A stretch of DNA of 64,000 bases from positions 12,285,294-12,349,293 of the forward strand of contig JALMQS010000070.1 of the NCBI GenBank assembly GCA_024734495.1, given 5' to 3'. Of the stretch, positions 41,073-52,429 are shown piece after piece (the first letter of the stretch is position 1; each line of letters starts with the position of its first letter). The notes below the pieces were generated by a model. That model saw nothing but the letters and a program-made list of their open reading frames with translations. It searched no databases and was not told where the DNA came from. This DNA comes from Forficula auricularia. Its lineage: Eukaryota > Arthropoda > Insecta > Dermaptera > Forficulidae. The position numbers and the translations under genes are program-made.

Positions 41073-41300
41073 ATGAACCGAATGTTGATATGTTATATGC
41101 CGTTTGAAAGGTGATTACCAACACTATAAAACCAAAAAAATATTTGGATGAGTTTGGTGGAAAAATACCGAAATGTCATTTGTTAGAAAAAAAGGACATT
41201 ATTAACCGCCAAACCTAGTAAATAATTTAAAAATATAAAATTCTAGGTTGGTTGCACAAAAATAAAAGACAAGATGCTTGTTAGCATGACTCTATATATA

Positions 41301-41325
41301 TTTCGGGATTCGAGCCCATCTTCAG
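41301..41325 (-). ncRNA. Hammerhead-like motif (mirror on plus at 41342-41366)
   Basis: Minus: CTGAAGA (41319-41325), extra T, stem GGG/CCC, GAAA (41301-41304). Plus: CTGAAGA (41342-41348), T, GGG/CCC, GAAA (41363-41366). Core N7 is A, which the hammerhead consensus allows. Confidence 0.4.
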
Positions 41326-41526
41326 TTTTTTCTGTGAACTCCTGAAGATGGGCTCGTACCCCGAAATATTTATGTTGCAGTAAAAACCCATTTTTTAGTA
41401 AGAACGGGTTCTTACTAGTTAAACGTATTTCGCTGAATAACTATGTGGCAACTAGAATTTACTGATGTTGGTTGAGTTTGGCCCAAAGGCCTAGAATCTT
41501 CATTTTTGACCTTCTGCCTCCCTTTA

Positions 41527-41969
41527 AGGTCTATTCTCTAAAAACAGACGCTAAAATTTAACATCTTAAATTGGGTGTTAAAAAGTAAAGTAATAACACT
41601 AGCGTTAAAAAATGGTATTCTATAAACCAAGTTTTAACAGCAACGTTAACATGTTACTTTTTAATACTAGGTGTTAACGATCCATATGAAGATAGCTTCG
41701 TTTTCTGCTTGTTCAAGTTTTTACCATGTTTTTACACTCTCAGCTATTTTTAATTGCGTTTTTGGTTAAAGATGCCATGTTTGTTCATTAAATATGGAGT
41801 TAAAATTTTCTGATATGGCTTTAATTTTTAACACTTTTAGCTAAATATTGACGCTTTGGAGTTAAAGTTTTTGCTTATAGAATAGCAATTTTAGGCACGG
41901 AGGTGTGAAAATGAATTTACGCTGAATTCGGATGTTAAAAATTAACGTTTTTGCTTAGAGAATAGACCT
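41527..41969. mobile_element. TIR element in the foldback loop
   Basis: Ends AGGTCTATTCTCTAA and TTAGAGAATAGACCT are inverted. The interior is full of TTAAC/GTTAA words such as TTAACA and GTTAAC. 443 bp, non-coding. Target duplication not clear. Confidence 0.65.
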
Positions 41970-42462
41970 GTTTGGATGTTTATTTTCAAAAATTTTTAAA
42001 CATTTTTTGACATTTTTGTTTAAAATTTTTTTGAAAATAAACACACGAAATGAGACAGAAGATAAAAAATGAAGATTATAGAGCTTTGGGCCAAACTCAA
42101 CCAACATCAGTAAATTCAAGTTGCCACAAAGGTATTCAGGGAAACGCTTTTAACTTGTAAGAACCCGTTTTTACTAAAATCGAGGTTTTACCACAAGATA
42201 TACATACACGGTATAGGGTCATGCTAACTATTATTTTTTTCACAAACCTAAAATTAAAAAAAAAATTTTTTACTTTATTTAAATATGTTCCACCAAGAAT
42301 CTACCCCATTCTCCATTAACAAAATTACTAATGTTCTGCTTTAGCTTTCTACCATATATAGGTTCAGACGCTATTTTAAGGTTAAATACGCAAACATTTT
42401 CTTGCCACCCTGAATGCAATTCAGCAGAGTATTAAAACTAAGAGGAGATCCGGCCTAATTAA

Positions 42463-42815
42463 TTAACCGACTTCAAAAAAGGAGGAGGTTCTCAATTCGA
42501 CTGATTTTTTTTTTTTTTTTTTTTTTTGTGTCCATGTGTCCTGATATCTTGGCCAATTGTGAATCGATTTCGATGATTTTTTTTGCATTGGGCTCAATTT
42601 AGTTTCCGATTGGTCCCTTTTTATTTTTTCATTGGTATTGGACCTTTTTTGTTATGTTTGTTCACCCATAACTTCTTTGTTTATGAACCGATTTTAATGA
42701 TTCTTTCTGCGTTTGTATCAGTATAGATCCAAGATAGTCAAGATACCTAACTATTTATTTATTTGTTTATTTTATGTATGTTCAGCGAGAACTTATTGAT
42801 TCCCTGATCCATCTT
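42463..42815 (-). mobile_element. AACCGACTTC-family repeat, copy 3, reversed and truncated
   Basis: TTAACCGACTTCAAAAAAGG, poly-T, GTGAATCGATTTCGAT, TATGAACCGATTTT, then a tail with AGATAGTCAAGATACC also found at 60450-60470. Confidence 0.7.
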
Positions 42816-43079
42816 AAAATCGTTTCAGCAATCTCCCCGAAGTAGAGATAATTCCAAAGTGTGAAGAGCATACCAGCTTTTGAAAAACTTTTCCCTAATT
42901 AATCTAATTTGCTTTTTTTCCCACGTAACAAAGAAACAATCCAAATCAACTATAAATGATTAAAAACAAAAAACAAACTCGAAGCAAATATAAAATTCAT
43001 ATTTATTATCCTTTTTAGGTACTCTGTGACTTTTTATTATTTATTAATAATTCTTCTTCTTTTAAGTGCTGCCATATCG

Positions 43080-43290
43080 GAGTCGGGTTAGCCGAACCGG
43101 CTAACGCGCTGCCCCTGCTTCGGCATCGTTCGATTATGACGATGTTGGAGCGGAAAGCCGGGGTTCGATCCTGGCTGGCAAATAAAAATTTCTACCGGCT
43201 AAAAACTCGGCTCCCTGACTAACCCCACTAACACTTTACTTATGTGCTGTCTAAATGGGCTTTGTTCCCGGTGACAATAAATAAATAAAT
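43080..43290 (+). mobile_element. tRNA-derived SINE, GTGCTGTCTAAATGGGC family, copy 1
   Basis: tRNA-like head GTCGGGTTAGCCGAACCGG, B box GGGGTTCGATCC (43161-43172), body with AAAAATTTCTACCGGCT, conserved tail ATGTGCTGTCTAAATGGGCT and CCCGGTGAC, then (AATA)n. Confidence 0.85.
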
Positions 43291-43312
43291 AAAAGAAAAA
43301 AGTGCCATATCA

Positions 43313-43572
43313 CTGACGTTTCCGCTCCTCTCCACATATATCTGTGCTGAGAGTGTTTAGCTGTTTTTACACAGATATACGGGACCTACTTTTTAATGCC
43401 GGTTCCGAACGGCTAGTTTGGAGAGGTTACTAGGCAATTATACTCTTGGTAGGTTGCCATTGTTTTCCAAGAGGAGGCGACTGAAAATATCTTATCTGCC
43501 GAGATTCAGTCTCGAAACAGCGTATTCAGGTCAGCGGCCCGAGACTCTAACCACTGACACACAGTCGCCTGT
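43313..43572 (-). mobile_element. tRNA-derived SINE, CAGTGGTTAGAG family, copy 1
   Basis: On the minus strand: GTGTCAGTGGTTAGAGTC head (A-box-like), then AATGGCAACCTACCAAGAGT and TAGGTCCCGTATATCTGTG. Colinear with 57117-57383. The B box is degenerate. Confidence 0.75.
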
Positions 43573-44199
43573 TTTATTAATAATTAGACTTTCTAAATTT
43601 TTAAAGAGTACATTTTCAAATCTAATAATCTGGGATGTACACTGTACACCTTTTCACTATTACCAAGTCCCTATATATAACTAACATTAAAAAATAAAAA
43701 AAAATATTTATAATTAAAATGAAATTTTCTCATCAAAAATTTACTTGAAAAAAAATATATATTTCTTTCTAAAGAAAAAGAAGATATTTTTATTTTTTTT
43801 CTCGGAGATAATTAAATTACATTTTTTATAGCTTTGTAATTTTTTTTGTAAATATTTATTTTCAACGTGGAAATGATGTTTAGTCAAAAAAATAAAAGCC
43901 CCGAGGGGAAAAAAATATTTTCTTCGAGGTTGTAGCATAAAATATAGACATGAAATTTTGTATTAATTATGAAATTAAATAAGCGAATTACAAAATAAAT
44001 GGCTCTTATGGGTTCTTAGTTGAGAGGAGGCTTGTACTAATGCTGATGAAGAGATTATACACTCAGTTGAAGTATAATCCAAGATTCCATAAGATTTTAA
44101 TTACAATTACTAAATATAATGAGAAACATTTAATAAAAATCAACTGGTGTGTTCACCACACGACTTTCACATTTTCATTTATTTGAAGTCATCGCTACA
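43573..44199. other. No gene recognised
   Basis: Low-complexity A/T runs. The minus ORF at 43741-43938 is lysine/phenylalanine-rich chance sequence. Confidence 0.5.
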
Positions 44200-44394
44200 C
44201 TACTAATTTACACACCCTATTTCGTTTTTTTTTATTTTCTCAAAAACGGCTCTAACGATTTTTTTTAAAATTAATGTAATTATCAAGTGTCGTGTGTTAA
44301 TAGTTGTGTCAAATTTTTAATCCGATTAAATTAAAGGAAGGGGTTGTAAATTAGGAGTGTCGTAAAATGAATATTTTAATCTTTCATATCTCGT

Positions 44395-44845
44395 CTTCGG
44401 AAAGTCGCAGAGCTTTGAAATTTGAAATTAAAGCTATCTAAAGGCAAGAAGTATAACAAGATTTTGGCTAAAATAGAAAAACCAGAAGTTAATGTTTACG
44501 TATATAAGAATTTACCCCCTTACGTTTCGCAATCATAAGTCTCAGAGCTACGAAATTCGAAACTTAAGCTTGATATAGGCTAGAAGGAGTACAACAAGCT
44601 TTTGGTTGAAATCGGATGTCCGGAAGTGGACATTTACATGAAAGATTTTTCGTTTTTTTTTTTGATTTTCTCAAAAACAACTCCAACGATTTTCTAAAAA
44701 AAAACGTAAAATCTTTCATGTAAATTCTCACTTCCGGTCTTCCGATTTCAACAAAAAGCTTGTTGTACTCCTTCTAGCCTATATCAAGCTTAAGTTTCGA
44801 ATTTTGTAACTCTCAGACTTGTGGTTGCGAAACGCGGGGTGGGTC
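44395..44845. repeat. Tandem unit plus foldback
   Basis: A ~125-bp unit (TCGCAGAGCTTTGAAATTTG) is repeated at about 44520 (TCTCAGAGCTACGAAATTCG). The second copy forms a hairpin with an inverse copy at about 44707-44840 (arms ~135 bp, AAGCTTAAGTTTCGAATTT). Confidence 0.7.
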
Positions 44846-46465
44846 CATACATACGCACTACCAATGGATTTCGGACCACTTTTTTGCTTCTGGGGACCAC
44901 AATTTTCGGTTTTATGTCCTAAATCTGGTTTCCAACTGTTTAGGGCAACGATTCCTTCCACCTAGAAGTTACAAAATGAAATTAACTTTTTTCATCTCTG
45001 AGACACAAGCTCTCAAAGAGTCAAGACCCAGACTGGCCATCGGAATACTCTCCCATTATATTCTATAGAATATAAATGTGAAAGTAAAAAAGTAAACTAG
45101 ATGAGATTTATTTTAGTGAGGACTACTCATTCTAAAATTATAAAATTATTTAAAATTTTGTATCGTTTTTTACTAAATTTTAATTTAATTTTAAATAATT
45201 TTCTATATTCATCGTATTGTAGGTCTAATCTCATCAGTGAGCCTTATATAACAAATTTAATAAAAAATAATAATCAAAATCATTGAAATAGGTACTTAAA
45301 TTTTTTATCAGCTTTTGTTTACTAGCTACGTATGGTAATATTTTCTTAGATCAGGCACGTTTCCAGAAATTTTTCAGGGGAGCAAAGTAAAACTTTTTTA
45401 ATCATAATTTTTTAAAGGGAGATTATTAATTTAACAAATCGGATTAAATGGATTAAAAAGTTAAGACATTTTCAAGACTCAATACGCTTTCCGGTGCAGT
45501 TTATTAATACAAATTCTGTGTCGAATTCCAGCTCATTAGCTACAACAGTTCGATTACTGTGTCTTGGGAATCGCTTTTGTTACTACCAAAGTAAACTTAT
45601 GGGGGAGATCATTGAATTTAAGGAAAATTAATAAGGTTTTCGTTTGCTTGATGCAAATAATCATATGCATATGTGGCAAGTCCATAACTGATAGTTTCGA
45701 AATAATCAAGGTTGAAGTTTATTTACTCTAGATGAATCCTAAAATAATATAGAGGATAATTTTTTTTCTATTGTTCTAGTATGAAAACTAACTTAAATAT
45801 TGGTTATAATTTGAAAATTCAAAAACAATAATTAAGATGGCAATTTAATTTTAAATCATAATTTACTGGACTTGGCCCTAAAAAGTTTATTACATAATGT
45901 TTATTTATTTCAGCTCCAGCTTTTCAACTTATTTGAAAGAATAAAAACAAGTATTAAAATTGAAAGCCATGGTCTCAAAAAATACCAACGACCCCTATAA
46001 TTTAGTATCCTACGAAATTAAGAAACGAATCTTACATCCTCCACATGATTAGATGAAGGGTAATTCTGAAAGTCTACCCATTTAAAGAATAATCGAATAA
46101 CCTCTTCTGTATATAATCACATAATTTTCCGATTAATCAAATATTTTTTATTTAAAAAATAGCTATCTCTAGAACGGAACTGTGTATGCTAGTTTATCGT
46201 TTTTTATGGAAGAGCCTGTAGGATAGGCAACCGGGTGTGAAATAGGAGAGCCATCGAGAGGAAAAAAGCCTAGAATCGAAAAATCCTAATTCCACAAATG
46301 TTATTTAAGCACAGGAACAAACTTACTTGATGTGCTTGGTAGACACGGCGGCCCAAGTAATGAATTTTCTTAAACATTTACTTTTTTTTGTGAATTCGTT
46401 TTTAAAAATGTCTTAAACATGGAATAATATCTATAATTACTAAAGTCCATAGCGTCCATATTATT
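44846..46465. other. No gene recognised
   Basis: 45645-45710 has GATGCAAATAATCATATG and ATAGTTTCGAAA, a very decayed GAGACTATAG-family relic. Otherwise AT-rich unassigned DNA. Confidence 0.45.
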
Positions 46466-46702
46466 TAATTAATTAAGTAAGTTCACAGGTCATTGGACAG
46501 GTTTTAAGGCTTAAATCAAATAATTGTCATTGATTTTTGAGACGTTTCGCCAGCTTTATTCTGGCTTCATCAAGCTTCTCAATGAATATGATTAATATGA
46601 TGAGGCCAGAATAAAGCTGGCGAAACCTCACAAAAATCAATGACAATGTTTTGATATACACCTTAAAACATGTCCAAGTACCTGCGAACTTACTTAATTA
46701 AT
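46466..46702. mobile_element. Foldback element with hammerhead-like pair
   Basis: Outer arms AATTAAGTAAGTTC and GAACTTACTTAATT, inner arms with ATTGTCATTGATTTTTG. Both carry the motif. Confidence 0.7.
46544..46573 (-). ncRNA. Hammerhead-like motif (mirror on plus at 46597-46626)
   Basis: Minus: TTGATGA (46567-46573), extra A, perfect 5-bp stem GCCAG/CTGGC, GAAAC (46544-46548), then GTC. Plus: ATGATGA, extra G, same stem, GAAAC (46622-46626). The first core base is changed in both. Confidence 0.4.
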
Positions 46703-46779
46703 ATCTATAATATTTGTAGAAATATCTGTAATATTTGTAGAAATGTTACATTATTCATATCCATAGAAAATTTATAAAA

Positions 46780-46995
46780 GAAATCATAGGGAATTTGAAA
46801 AATTAAAAACACAGAGTTTTTAACATATTAAGTGGAATAGACTTTTCATCAATTTATTTTGTCTTCCTCAGTGGCTCATTTGACAAAGAGTGATAAAATG
46901 AGCCAATGAGGAAGTCAAAATAAATTAACTAAAAGTCTGGCCCACTTAATAAAAACTCTGTGTGTTTATTTATCCAATTCCCTAAGATTCCTTTT
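46780..46995. repeat. Foldback, relative of 15485-16058
   Basis: Arms AAAAACACAGAGTTTTTA and AATAAAAACTCTGTGTGT, ending AGGGAATTTG and CCAATTCCCT. CAATGAGGAAGTCAAAAT corresponds to the decayed hammerhead-like core. Confidence 0.6.
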
Positions 46996-47048
46996 ATATT
47001 TGTAGAAATATTTGTATTATTATGAACTTTTTACCATATATTTAGTTT

Positions 47049-47585
47049 AAGATCCCGACTTAGGTCAACCTTCACCTATCGAGTTTTCTAATTAAATTAA
47101 TATTTTGATAATATAATATATTAATAAACAAAACTTGATAGAGTCGACATCCAATTTACCTGTAGAGCTATTTTTAATAAAAAAATTAAAGTTGATAATT
47201 AATTAATTAAATGTAGCTATCGAGTTTCAAGATAAATATATTAGCAATCGAGAGTAAAATATGTATATAAAATGCCAAAGTTGGGTCGTCATCTTTTTTC
47301 CCTGCATAAGTCCAGGTAGATAGGGTATCAACTTGGAATTACTATTTTGAAGTTATAGAGTTTCCTTTATTATTATATATGAAAATGTAGATAATTTTAT
47401 TTCGAATTAATTAATTTTATTTTGTTTATTTATGTTTATTTTATTTAATTTTTTATCAAAAATAGATATGCAGGGGAATTGGATGTCGACCCTATCAAGC
47501 TTTGTTTATTAATACATTATATTATCAAAATATTAATTTCATCAGGAAACTCGATAGGTGAAGGTCGACCTAAGTCGGGATCTTG
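47049..47585. mobile_element. Long-TIR element
   Basis: Ends AAGATCCCGACTTAGGTC and inverted GACCTAAGTCGGGATCTT, with ~140-bp arms (CACCTATCGAGTTTTCT, AACTTGATAGAGTCGACATC) around ~250 bp. No coding. Target duplication not resolved. Confidence 0.75.
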
Positions 47586-48629
47586 TACTAATAGTATAAT
47601 CTGGTATTATAAACGTGCAAGAAAAAGGTGTTTTTTCGAAATATCTCAAAAACGGTTAAAACTAAGAAGAAAGAGCTGTATATACTTTATTTATTCCATC
47701 CCAAGATACTTTTAAGAACATTGCCGAGCTACTATTTTCAAGTATAAATCCTTGCCCATTCACACAGAAGCAGATCCTTCTTTCTTAAAAAAAATCTCTG
47801 AAGACGAATTCGAAAGTAGATTCGCTTAATTTTCTATATCAATATATTAATGTAAAAGAGTTTGCATCAATAAAAAGCTATTTGAATTCGTCATGGTTTC
47901 CTTTTAAAATCACCTTGGAATTTCTTTTATGAATAATTTATAAATATATTTATAAGTTACAAAAGAACTCGGAGAAAAATCACCATCTTACGGAATATCC
48001 TTCATTTTTTTTAATATCTATAAAAAAATTCTATCATACAATATAATTTTAAAATTATATGTATATTTAAAAAGCTTACTTGTTGAAAGTTTCTCTCTCT
48101 CTCTCTTTGCTAAAGATTATTTTTAACATTTCTTTTGCCTCTTTTAATTTATTTTTGACTTTAATTAAAATAATGTTTAATTAAATATTTTTTCGTAAAT
48201 TATAAAAAGATCGTTCTTTCTCGTTTTAACTTAACATAAATATTATTATTTTACATCAAATAAATTTAATAGACGTTTCTCCTGCTTAATGTAAATATTC
48301 TTATATGTTTGAGTTGCTGTTTTTAAAGGCTTTGTTTTTATTTTCTGTCGGTGAACTTACTTTAATCCCATCAGCAAAAATAAAATAAAATTGTGACTAA
48401 AGTTTTAATAAACAGCTACCGTAATTGAAATAGTGAAGATGAAGACCAAACTTAGAAAAATATATTTTCAACTAATTTAAGAAATTTATAAGCAGAAAAT
48501 ACTTAAATTAAATATATTTATATTTTAACTCTATCTCTGTAAATAATGGTCTGAGAGCCTTAAACCAATCTAATTTATAAAAAAATTTTGTCTTTAAAAT
48601 CTTTGAAATATCGTTGTACTAACCTTCTA
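47586..48629. other. No gene; GTATGGTAAAG-family remnant at 47595-47665
   Basis: TATTATAAACGTGCAAG and ATATCTCAAAAACGGTT match the left part of that family. (TC)n at 48091-48107. Otherwise AT-rich. Confidence 0.5.
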
Positions 48630-48725
48630 GTGACCCACAGATTATGTATACAAAATTTGGTTGAGTTTTGTCCAAGAGCAAGAATTTTCATTCTTTGACC
48701 CCTCCACCCCCCCCCCCCCATAATT
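48630..48725. repeat. Solitary poly-C module
   Basis: CTTCTAGTGACCCACAGATT, AAAATTTGGTTGAG, AAGAATTTTCATTC, then poly-C. Confidence 0.65.
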
Positions 48726-48984
48726 CTATACCATTTTTCTAAATTTCTATTAATAAAATGTGAATTTCTTTCGAAAAGTTTGGATATTTAAACATCCATC
48801 AACAGTGATTTACATCAATATATCATCATATATTATGCCAATTTAAAAAAAAAAAAACTTATATATAATTAATTAATTATGTACTCACTCATTAAATATT
48901 TTGTTCTTAATGAAGAAGGCTTACCTGAAACAAAAAGACACAAAATCAAATTAATTTTTGACGCATCGACGAAAAAATTAAATA

Positions 48985-49072
48985 AAAATATTGAAGGAAA
49001 CAATAAAAGAGTGTGTCTTCTGCTGGAATTATAAATCTTATTTATTTATAACGAGACTATAGTTTCGAGGGC
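48985..49072 (-). repeat. GAGACTATAG family, GTCTTCTGCTGG branch, truncated
   Basis: Matches 28180-28261 and stops abruptly at GTTTCGAGGGC, in the middle of stem II. It may be a truncated insertion or a break at the hairpin. Confidence 0.65.
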
Positions 49073-49289
49073 AAGAATACTAAACTCCGTTCGAACTCCC
49101 ACAACGGAAGAAAGATAATATTTAGAAGGAATTCATTATTATGGAAAAATTATAAAAATTTTCTTTTGAAAAATATGAAAAAAAAACTTCTGGAATAGCT
49201 ATTCAAAGTTTTCTAAGATAAATATTTCGGGGCTACAGCCCTGGGGTGTACAGTGTATCTAGAAAGTGAAATGTAATTATACTACTCTT

Positions 49290-49762
49290 AATTGAAAAGT
49301 TTTTGTTTTGCCGAGAGTAGCAGAGTTGTTAATTCACAAAGAGAAACAAAGAGGTTATCCTCTGCTTGATACAAATAAACATACACACATATATATCGAA
49401 ATTATATATCTGTATATATATTATATATTTGTTTGAGACTATAGTTTCGAAGACTTGGTCTTCATCATCAATCACTTTTAATTATAAATATTATTTTTCA
49501 TGGGGTCAATATCCATACGGTATTGACCCCATGAAAAATAATATTTACCATATAATTAAAAAAGACTAATAATGAAGAACAAATCTTCGAAACTATAGAC
49601 TCAAACAAATAAATAATATATATACAGATATAAAGATGTTTCACCTCGCACCAACACCACAATCTCTAGTAATTATAAACAGATATATATATGTGTGTGT
49701 GTGTATGTTTATTTGCATCAAGCAGAGGACAACCTCTTTGTTTCTCTTTGTGTATACTACTC
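49290..49762. mobile_element. Foldback element, GAGACTATAG family, copy 3
   Basis: Arms like 24758-25212 meet in a palindromic centre (GGGGTCAATATCC / GGTATTGACCCC at 49503-49530). Motif on the minus strand: TTGATGA (49465-49471), extra T, GAAG/CTTC, GAAAC (49444-49448), TATAGTC. The plus copy reads CTAATAA. The right arm holds the 46-bp mini-insertion. Confidence 0.75.
49633..49678 (-). mobile_element. 46-bp mini-insertion, copy 3
   Basis: Flanked by ACAGATATA (49624-49632, 49679-49687). The opposite arm of the palindrome (near 49400) has one copy of that site and no insertion. Confidence 0.8.
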
Positions 49763-49894
49763 TTGTTCATCAGCAAATCCTTTTAATATATAATTTTTAT
49801 TAAACTCAATTCCATCCATATTATTTAATGAATTCTGCATATTAGCAGGTATTTCAACAGTAAAGTAAAAAATCAAACAATTCTCATCGATATG

Positions 49895-50090
49895 CCCAAC
49901 GTTTCCCCAATTTTATTTAGGCTTCATCAGGCGTTTCAATGATTATATTTCAATTATAAAATATAAATATATTAAAAAATACAAATCTTTAACAAAACAA
50001 TCTAGAACACGTTAATTCTCAACCAAACGTTTCGAGAGAATTTCTCTCTTTTTCAATGGTAAATTTTCAAAAAAAAAAAGTTCCTTCCTC
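49895..50090 (-). repeat. Two different hammerhead-like hairpins in one orientation
   Basis: 49901-49930: CTGATGA, extra A, weak stem, GAAAC, GTT. 50029-50056: TTGAAAA, extra A, perfect stem GAGAGA/TCTCTC, GAAAC, GTTTGG. The second half matches 6546-6665. Confidence 0.5.
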
Positions 50091-50390
50091 TAAAATTTAG
50101 AAATTATCTATCTCTATGTGCCCAGTTGTGTTAGTTAAACGTTTTTAAAATGGTGTGTTGTTTGTGATACTTAAACCCTTTATAGAAATAAGTAATGAGA
50201 CACTTGGACCCTTTTAGGATTTCCTATTTTCAGTTGTTTTTTTAGTCCATTTTAGAATTTTTTTTGCTTTTTTTCAAGGATCTTACTTAAAGGAAGTTGT
50301 ATTAATTGAAAAATATATATTTAAAGATAAAACGATGCTTACTACTTACCAAGATACTTTTATTTGATTATTTCAGTTCTTGGCACTTAG

Positions 50391-50665
50391 ACCCTTTAGA
50401 ACTTAACTCTCAGTTTCTCTGACAGACGGACAGACATTCTGTCGTCAATTTATTATTAGACCTTTTAGAACTTAACTCTCAGTTTCTCTGACAGACGGAC
50501 AGACATTCTGTCGTCAATTTATTATTAGACCTTTTAGAACTTAACTCTCAGTTTCTCTGACAGACGGACAGACATTCAGTCGTCAATTTATTATTAGACC
50601 ATTTAGAACTTAACTCTTCAATTCTCTGACAGACGGACAGACATTCTGTCGTCAATTTATTATTG
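50391..50665. repeat. 69-bp minisatellite, four copies
   Basis: Unit contains TTTAGAACTTAACTCTCAG, TCTCTGACAGACGGACAGAC and GTCGTCAATTTATTATT. Spacing is 69 bp and copies are nearly identical, so it is recent. Confidence 0.95.
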
Positions 50666-51169
50666 GATCTTATTTTACGTTTGAACGTAACCCTAAAAAT
50701 TACAAAATAACTTGTTTACTGTATAGTAATAGTATAAGTTTCATCTTTAGATTTATGTTTTAAAAGAAACAGACCCTTAAGAAATGATATACTATTTATA
50801 AGAATAAAAACAATATGGTAAAGGTAGTATAATGCATTGTAATTTCTATATATAATATACGTACGAGCCCGGGGCGATACACTCTGTAGGTATATATTTC
50901 CATACCTGAAATAAATCCGAAATTTTATCGTAATAGGTTGAGAATAAGATATTGCTAAATTTAAGTATAAATTTAACAACATATCAGGTTACCACGTATT
51001 ACATTATAAAACAACGTATCCCTTTTATCCTTTTATCTTGGTTCGAGTTCTGAAAGCTTTGCTAAGAGAAAGTCAACCCCTCGTTAGCTTTCGCTTTAAT
51101 TCAGCCAACCGCAATCGATATCGTACGTTCCTTTGATTATAGTTAACTTGATTTTTACCAATGTATATT
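50666..51169. other. No gene recognised
   Basis: No repeat partner. The minus ORF at 50716-50982 has no recognised domain. Confidence 0.45.
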
Positions 51170-51395
51170 AAATAAACAAAAATCAAAAAAATATCTATTC
51201 GGATCAAAATAATTTGATTTGACAAATTTGAAAAAATGAATTCAAGGATATTATATTCTCATTAATTTTAATAGTCTCTCTGCCCTTTTTGGAATATCGT
51301 ATATTATGTAAATTTTTGCGGTTTTTCAATTATTTCTTCTAAATTAAAATGCAATTATTAAGGAGGTTCGAGACAGCAGCTCTATCTGGTTGATC
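51170..51395 (+). repeat. Inverted duplicate of 9118-9362
   Basis: Unique flank plus the first ~35 bp of the adjoining GTTCGGGAC-family element match in reverse. Confidence 0.65.
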
Positions 51396-51769
51396 TACGA
51401 AAAAATCTTGTATTTCTGCAGAGTGACAACGTTATAAAAAAAAATTGTTATTAATTAAGTTAATTTCTAATACAATTTTTTGTTGTGATAATATATATAA
51501 AAAGAATATCGAGATACATTTTTCTCATTATAAAAACATTTATTTTACACAAAAACGATTTCAAGAAATAGAATTGGAATTCTACACTAGTGGTTTTGTT
51601 ATATTTTGTTGGTTGCAAATAACTTTTTATTTTTTTACATTTATGAATATATAATTAACTAGACTATCAAATCTATGATTATTAAAAAATTTAGTAAGCA
51701 GAACTTGCCATTGCAGAAATATAAATTTTTTCGAAGATCAACCAGATAGATAAGCTGTCCCGAACTCCC
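51362..51769. mobile_element. TTAA-flanked MITE, GTTCGGGAC family, copy 2
   Basis: TTAA at 51358-51361 and 51770-51773. Inverted ends GGAGGTTCGAGACAGC and GCTGTCCCGAACTCCC extend through ATCTGGTTGATC. 408 bp. Confidence 0.75.
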
Positions 51770-51814
51770 TTAATTATAATTATTTGTTCATGTTCAATAA
51801 ATAATTATAATTAG

Positions 51815-52411
51815 GGGAGTTCGGGACAGCTTATCTATCTGGTTGATCTTCGAAAAAATTTGTATTTCTGCAGTGGCAAGATCTGCTTACTAAATTTTTT
51901 AATAAAAAATTGTTAATAGTAAGGTTAATTTCAAAAAAAAAATTGTTTTGTTAATATTAATAAGAAGAATATTGAGATACATTTTTTTTATTATAAAAAC
52001 ATTTATTTAATACAAAAAAGATTTCAAGAAGTAGAGTTGGAATTCTATACTATTGCTTTTGTTATATTTTGTTGGCTGCAAATAACTTTTTATTTTTTTA
52101 CATTTATGAATATCTAATTAACTAGACTGTCAAATCTATTGAAAAATGTATCATTCGATTAATAAAAGTTGAATTATTCATCTGTATAAATTTGTTAGAA
52201 ATGGTATAATTTGTATAGAGTTGTATAGCCCTTTTGAAATCTCGGCCCATTTACTTCCATGTTAAAAGGACAATTTTCAACAATTTATTTCTCGGTAATG
52301 GGACAAACGATCAACTTCACATTTCGGGAATAAATATTTAATACATCAAATGATTCGATGGTAAAAATTTGAGAATTTTCTTATAAAATTGATAAACAGT
52401 CACGAACCCCC
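51815..52411. mobile_element. TTAA-flanked MITE, GTTCGGGAC family, copy 3
   Basis: Reverse orientation to 7833-8429. TTAA at 52412-52415 on the right, TTAG on the left. Starts GGGAGTTCGGGACAGC. Confidence 0.7.
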
Positions 52412-52429
52412 TTAAGGTTAATCATTCAT

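Larger units (their letters stand above)
41239..42255. mobile_element. Foldback element with hammerhead-like hairpin and nested MITE
   Basis: Outer arms TTCTAGGTTGGTTG...GTTAGCATGA and its complement near 42200-42255, then inner arms with ACTGATGTTGGTTGAGTTTG (41461 on) mirrored near 42095-42110. The left arm includes a palindromic pair of hammerhead-like hairpins. The loop is filled by the MITE at 41527-41969. Confidence 0.7.

Noticed and set aside
43080..43175. Functional tRNA gene
   Set aside because: A and B boxes are present but there is no acceptor stem, and a SINE body and A-rich tail follow. The same holds for 29686, 34728, 35535, 43313, 57117 and 62948.
50391..50665. Possible CRISPR array
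   Set aside because: Units are contiguous with no unique spacers, and the setting is eukaryotic. It is a minisatellite.
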